A stretch of 40,315 bases of DNA from Blastocladiella britannica (lineage: Eukaryota; Blastocladiomycota; Blastocladiomycetes; Blastocladiales; Blastocladiaceae), in contig MU624616.1 of the NCBI GenBank assembly GCA_025349905.2, forward strand, positions 1 to 40,315, given 5' to 3'. The notes beneath the pieces are model-generated. The model was not told the origin of the DNA, ran no database searches, and saw only the letters and a list, made by a program, of their open reading frames with translations. Positions 37,601 through 40,315 of this stretch are shown here, in pieces. The first letter of the stretch is position 1. Each line of letters begins with the position of its first letter. Made by a program: the position numbers and the translations under genes.

Positions 37601-39893
37601 TGGCAGCGGGCCGAGCGCCAGCAGCTGCGGCCGCGGCCAGCATATTGGACCGGTACGCGGTCAAGAACCGGGCAATGTAAATGGCCATGACCGCAAAGTG
37701 CTGCGGGGTCATGCGTGTGGCCCGGAACAGCGTGTACATTTCGGCGACGGCCTCGCGCGAGCACCCGACCAGGTCAAACAGCGCGTGCGCAAACGGGCGG
37801 ATCTCGGCCCACCGGAGTCGCCAGGCTGCTGCCCATAACGTGCCGATGCCGCCTGCATCGTGCATCGGGTTGCGCGGACCAGGGGCGCTGCCGTCTTTGC
37901 TGGGTTCGCTTGGGGACCGAGCGGCGGAGTGGGTAGTTGTGGTGGTTTTGCTCGCCGCCCCCGTGGTAGCAGTGCTGGCAGGAGTGGTCGACTCTCCGGC
38001 TGTACGGTGAGAGGAAGAAGTGCGGTGCGCAGTAGTTCCGTGGCCGTGGGTGGCGGCATCGGAGTGCGACCGCGCCTTTTGCTCATATTGTTGCTTGGTC
38101 GAGGGACCACCACTCGAAATGGTAGCTGTGGTAACCGAGTACGCCGCAGTCACGTCAACAGCGCGAATCGACTCTGATTTTCTTGACGTGGAGCGCGCCG
38201 ACCGGCTCGCACGTGCCATAGTAGCAGACACCGTTGTGGTGGTAGTAGTAACAGTAGCGGCCACAGCAGCAGCAGCAGCAGCCGGTCCGTCGTCATAATC
38301 CCCGACCGCGTCGTCCACGACCGACTCGCTGAAATCTTCGTCCCCAGACATGCCAGCGTCGTACTGCGAGTCGTCTATGGTCACGGGGGTAGTGGCGAAC
38401 GACGATGCGGCCGAGTTCATGGCCGACGAGAACGTGTCACGGCGAGGGATACGCGGCGCGGGTACCGACGACCAGGGCGTGGACGCGGCCGATGCCGGGT
38501 CCATGGCCAGCGCGTGCGGAGTCCGCGGCATGCTGGCGATCGACCGCGAGTGCGCGTGGCCGCTGCTGCCTACGGGCGTGGAGCGTCCGGTCGTGGTGGC
38601 TGTAACGGTGGTTGGAGTTGCTACGGCAGCCGTTGGGACGGTCGGTTCAGTGGCCGGGGTGACCACGACGGCCACCGCCGGTTGAGGGTCGACGACGACG
38701 CTCGCTGTTTTCGGAACATCAGCAGTTGTAACAGCAGCCGAAGGAGGAGCAGTCACGGAAAAGGATTGATGGTGGGGTGTCGCGAGCGACCCAGCCAAGT
38801 CCGGCAACATCATCATCGAGTCCATAGACGCGCGTGCATTGGACGACTCGGAGGACACCAGCATAATGGATGGGCTAGTACGGCCCGAGGCGGTGGTGGA
38901 CCCGGTATCGTTGACGGTAGTAGCCACGTCGCTGACGAATGCCGCAGTGCCGGCGGTGGCAATCGAGTCCATGGACCGCCCACGGGCACGTGCCCGCAGC
39001 AGCCGCGCCGCCGACAGACTGACGGGCGTGGACGTGCGGCTCTCGGGCGACGCGAGTTGGTCTTCGGCTCCACCTGTTGATGTGGTCGCACGCGGTGGGC
39101 GGACGAGCTGTGGGCCCGAAATGGTGGTGACGTTTTCGACGGTGGTGGCGGCGCGCTGGCGGTTGCGGCGCGACCGGCTGGCGAGAAATGTACCGTTACC
39201 GTCATTGTTGTCGTCGTCAATGCGGCGGCACAGGAGGAACGGCAGGCAGCGCGCGAGGGGCAAGGACGCCGACGACGTGGTGGCCGCGCGCCTCCGTTTG
39301 CGTGCGGACGCAGTCGAAGGAGATGACGAAGAGCCAGTTAACAAGGGTGCGGTAGCAGCGCGGTCGCTGTCCAAGCGCGAGTAAGTAGTGGGCGCAGCCG
39401 TGACAGATACCAATTGCACCGGCACTGGCGGTGGCACCGGTCCTCCCAGAGAGCCCAGGGGCAGCAACGGAGTAGCGCGATGCTTGCGGCGTCGACGCGT
39501 GAGTGACGAAAGGCCCGGAACCGATGCAAACTTGGTCGCGAGCCTTCCGCTGCGGTTCTGGCTCTGCTGGCGTCGCAACGGCGGCTGCCGCTGCGGTTCG
39601 GTGGTAGCGCGGCCGGCCGACGCCAGGTAGCGCGAGGATGCCGCGGACGATGCCGCTGCGGCCACCATGGCCAGGTTCACGACGCTGGACTGCGCCGAGT
39701 CGACTGCTGCGCAAGCAGCAGAAGGTTCGTGCTGGTTCTCATGCACGTGGTGATGGTGCTCGTATTGCTGATGAGGATGATGCATGTGCGGTCGGGGAGA
39801 TGCGTCGTCGCTTTCGTCAGGAAGCACGCGAATGGACGGAGAGCGGGCCCAGGTCGGCGTGGACGACGTGGAGGAAGGGCTGCTGTGGGCCAT
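34639..39893 (-). CDS. Very large cyclin-box protein, Pho80/Pcl-like
   Basis: Predicted 1729 aa from two exons; intron 36055-36119. Only the middle is recognisable as folded. One half of a cyclin box is at about 695-748 (FAHALFDLVGCSREAVAEMY, MTPQHFAVMAIYIARFL). The other is at about 938-1000 (LLTAATLLACKQLNDHSF, YISGVADLVELEMRIAMTLEFDL). This pattern, A.LLA.K..(N/D)D..., then a helix and LE...L..L.(F/W)D, is that of Pho80/Pcl-type cyclins, which activate Pho85-family kinases. The halves are separated by about 190 residues of low-complexity sequence instead of a short loop. Everything else is Ser/Thr/Ala/Val-rich, with His-rich and acidic patches, and looks disordered. The kinase partner and process cannot be told from sequence. 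Confidence 0.65.
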
Positions 39894-40315
39894 ATTTTCG
39901 TTATTCTTCTATCAGTGCAGGAAGTGCGTGAGTGACGAGCTGAAGGGTGTGGCAGAGTGTGTGGCACTTGTACCGACCAGTATCGTCAATGCAGAGACAC
40001 GCAGACAGTCAGAGGCAAGCGCAGAGACACGCAGACAGTTGTACGAAGAGCCAGTCAAGTCACAGTTGTTGAGCAAATTGCTGCAGTGAAGGGTGGTGCG
40101 GTGCGGATAGGGTAGTAGGCAGGATTTCAGAGCACTATGCACTCCTCTCGCAATTGAGCAACTCAGGTACCAGGCCTCGTAAACGGGCGTGCTCAAGAAA
40201 TATGATGTAAATAATAAATGCGCTGCTTTTGGAAAGAGGGACCCAACGACTGCGCGGCTATGCCCAACGGCACACGTGCAGGGCCGATTTTTTTTTTTTT
40301 TTCCAGAAACTCTTT
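39894..40315. other. 422-bp gene-free right end; upstream region of the cyclin gene
   Basis: No supported gene, tRNA or terminal repeat of a mobile element was found. The stretch holds the promoter of the cyclin-box gene, a 19-bp direct repeat pair (39991-40039) and a 16-bp T run near 40286-40303 close to the window end. Short open frames here show no codon bias or recognisable motif. Confidence 0.5.
39991..40039. repeat. Two exact 19-bp direct repeats, 30-bp period
   Basis: GCAGAGACACGCAGACAGT occurs at 39991-40009 and again at 40021-40039. Each copy itself contains a GCAGA(G/C)A half-repeat. They lie 100-150 bp upstream of the cyclin gene start and may be binding sites or a small minisatellite. 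Confidence 0.85.

Noticed and set aside
36544..37680. Plus-strand frame of 378 codons opposite the cyclin gene
   Set aside because: It lies opposite the cyclin-box coding sequence and reads as Ser/Ala/Thr-rich low complexity; the minus strand carries the conserved motifs.
39912..40196. Small minus-strand frame of 94 codons upstream of the cyclin gene
   Set aside because: It spans the direct repeats, has no recognisable motif and no splice sites joining it in frame to the cyclin ATG with confidence; possible only as 5' UTR.
40090..40250. tRNA gene near the right edge
   Set aside because: No segment gives the conserved T-loop GGTTCRA pattern with a pairing acceptor stem; the short GC-rich tracts do not fold as a cloverleaf by eye.

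Overview
The window is nuclear DNA of a zoosporic (flagellated) early-diverging fungus. It is GC-rich and gene-dense. Its spliceosomal introns are short, mostly 48-80 nt, with GTA(T/C)G-type donors. Several proteins are fungal in type: Pcf11, Fis1, a Ste11/Byr2 MAPKKK, a Snt1/NCoR-like SANT protein, a Pho80/Pcl-type cyclin and a caleosin. A dynein-2 intermediate chain (DYNC2I2/WDR34), which works only in cilia and flagella, and a class I-type PI3-kinase argue against Dikarya and for a chytrid- or Blastocladiomycota-like lineage. The lineage is inference.

Layout, left to right: a retrotransposon Gag fragment with a frameshift (1-431, minus) runs off the left edge. A 2456-aa class I-like PI3-kinase (712-8328, minus) carries an N-terminal array of ubiquitin-fold/RBD-like repeats. 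Then come DYNC2I2 (8545-10564, minus), a caleosin (10650-11834, minus) and, divergent from it, a probable RNase P/MRP Rpp38/Pop3-type protein (12000-13472, plus). This converges on a large two-SANT corepressor (13510-19289, minus). Next are an Hsp70 without EEVD (19616-21742, minus) and mitochondrial EF-G1 (22052-24552, minus), which is divergent from DNA ligase IV (24716-28213, plus). Ligase IV converges, 26 bp apart, on a SAM-RA-kinase MAPKKK (28240-31306, minus), which is divergent from PCF11 (31384-33937, plus). PCF11 converges on FIS1 (33975-34553, minus). A very long cyclin-box protein (34639-39893, minus) and a 422-bp gene-free end close the window.

I built the exon models by hand from frame continuity and family alignment; every model closes in phase. 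Two further introns lie in frame inside open reading frames and would be missed by ORF calling. The genes are unrelated housekeeping and signalling functions, not an operon-like system. Two, the PI3K and the MAPKKK, are Ras-effector types. The most unusual object is the PI3K with four tandem RBD-like modules in front of a complete ABD-RBD-C2-helical-kinase core. I saw no tRNA, rRNA or CRISPR array.
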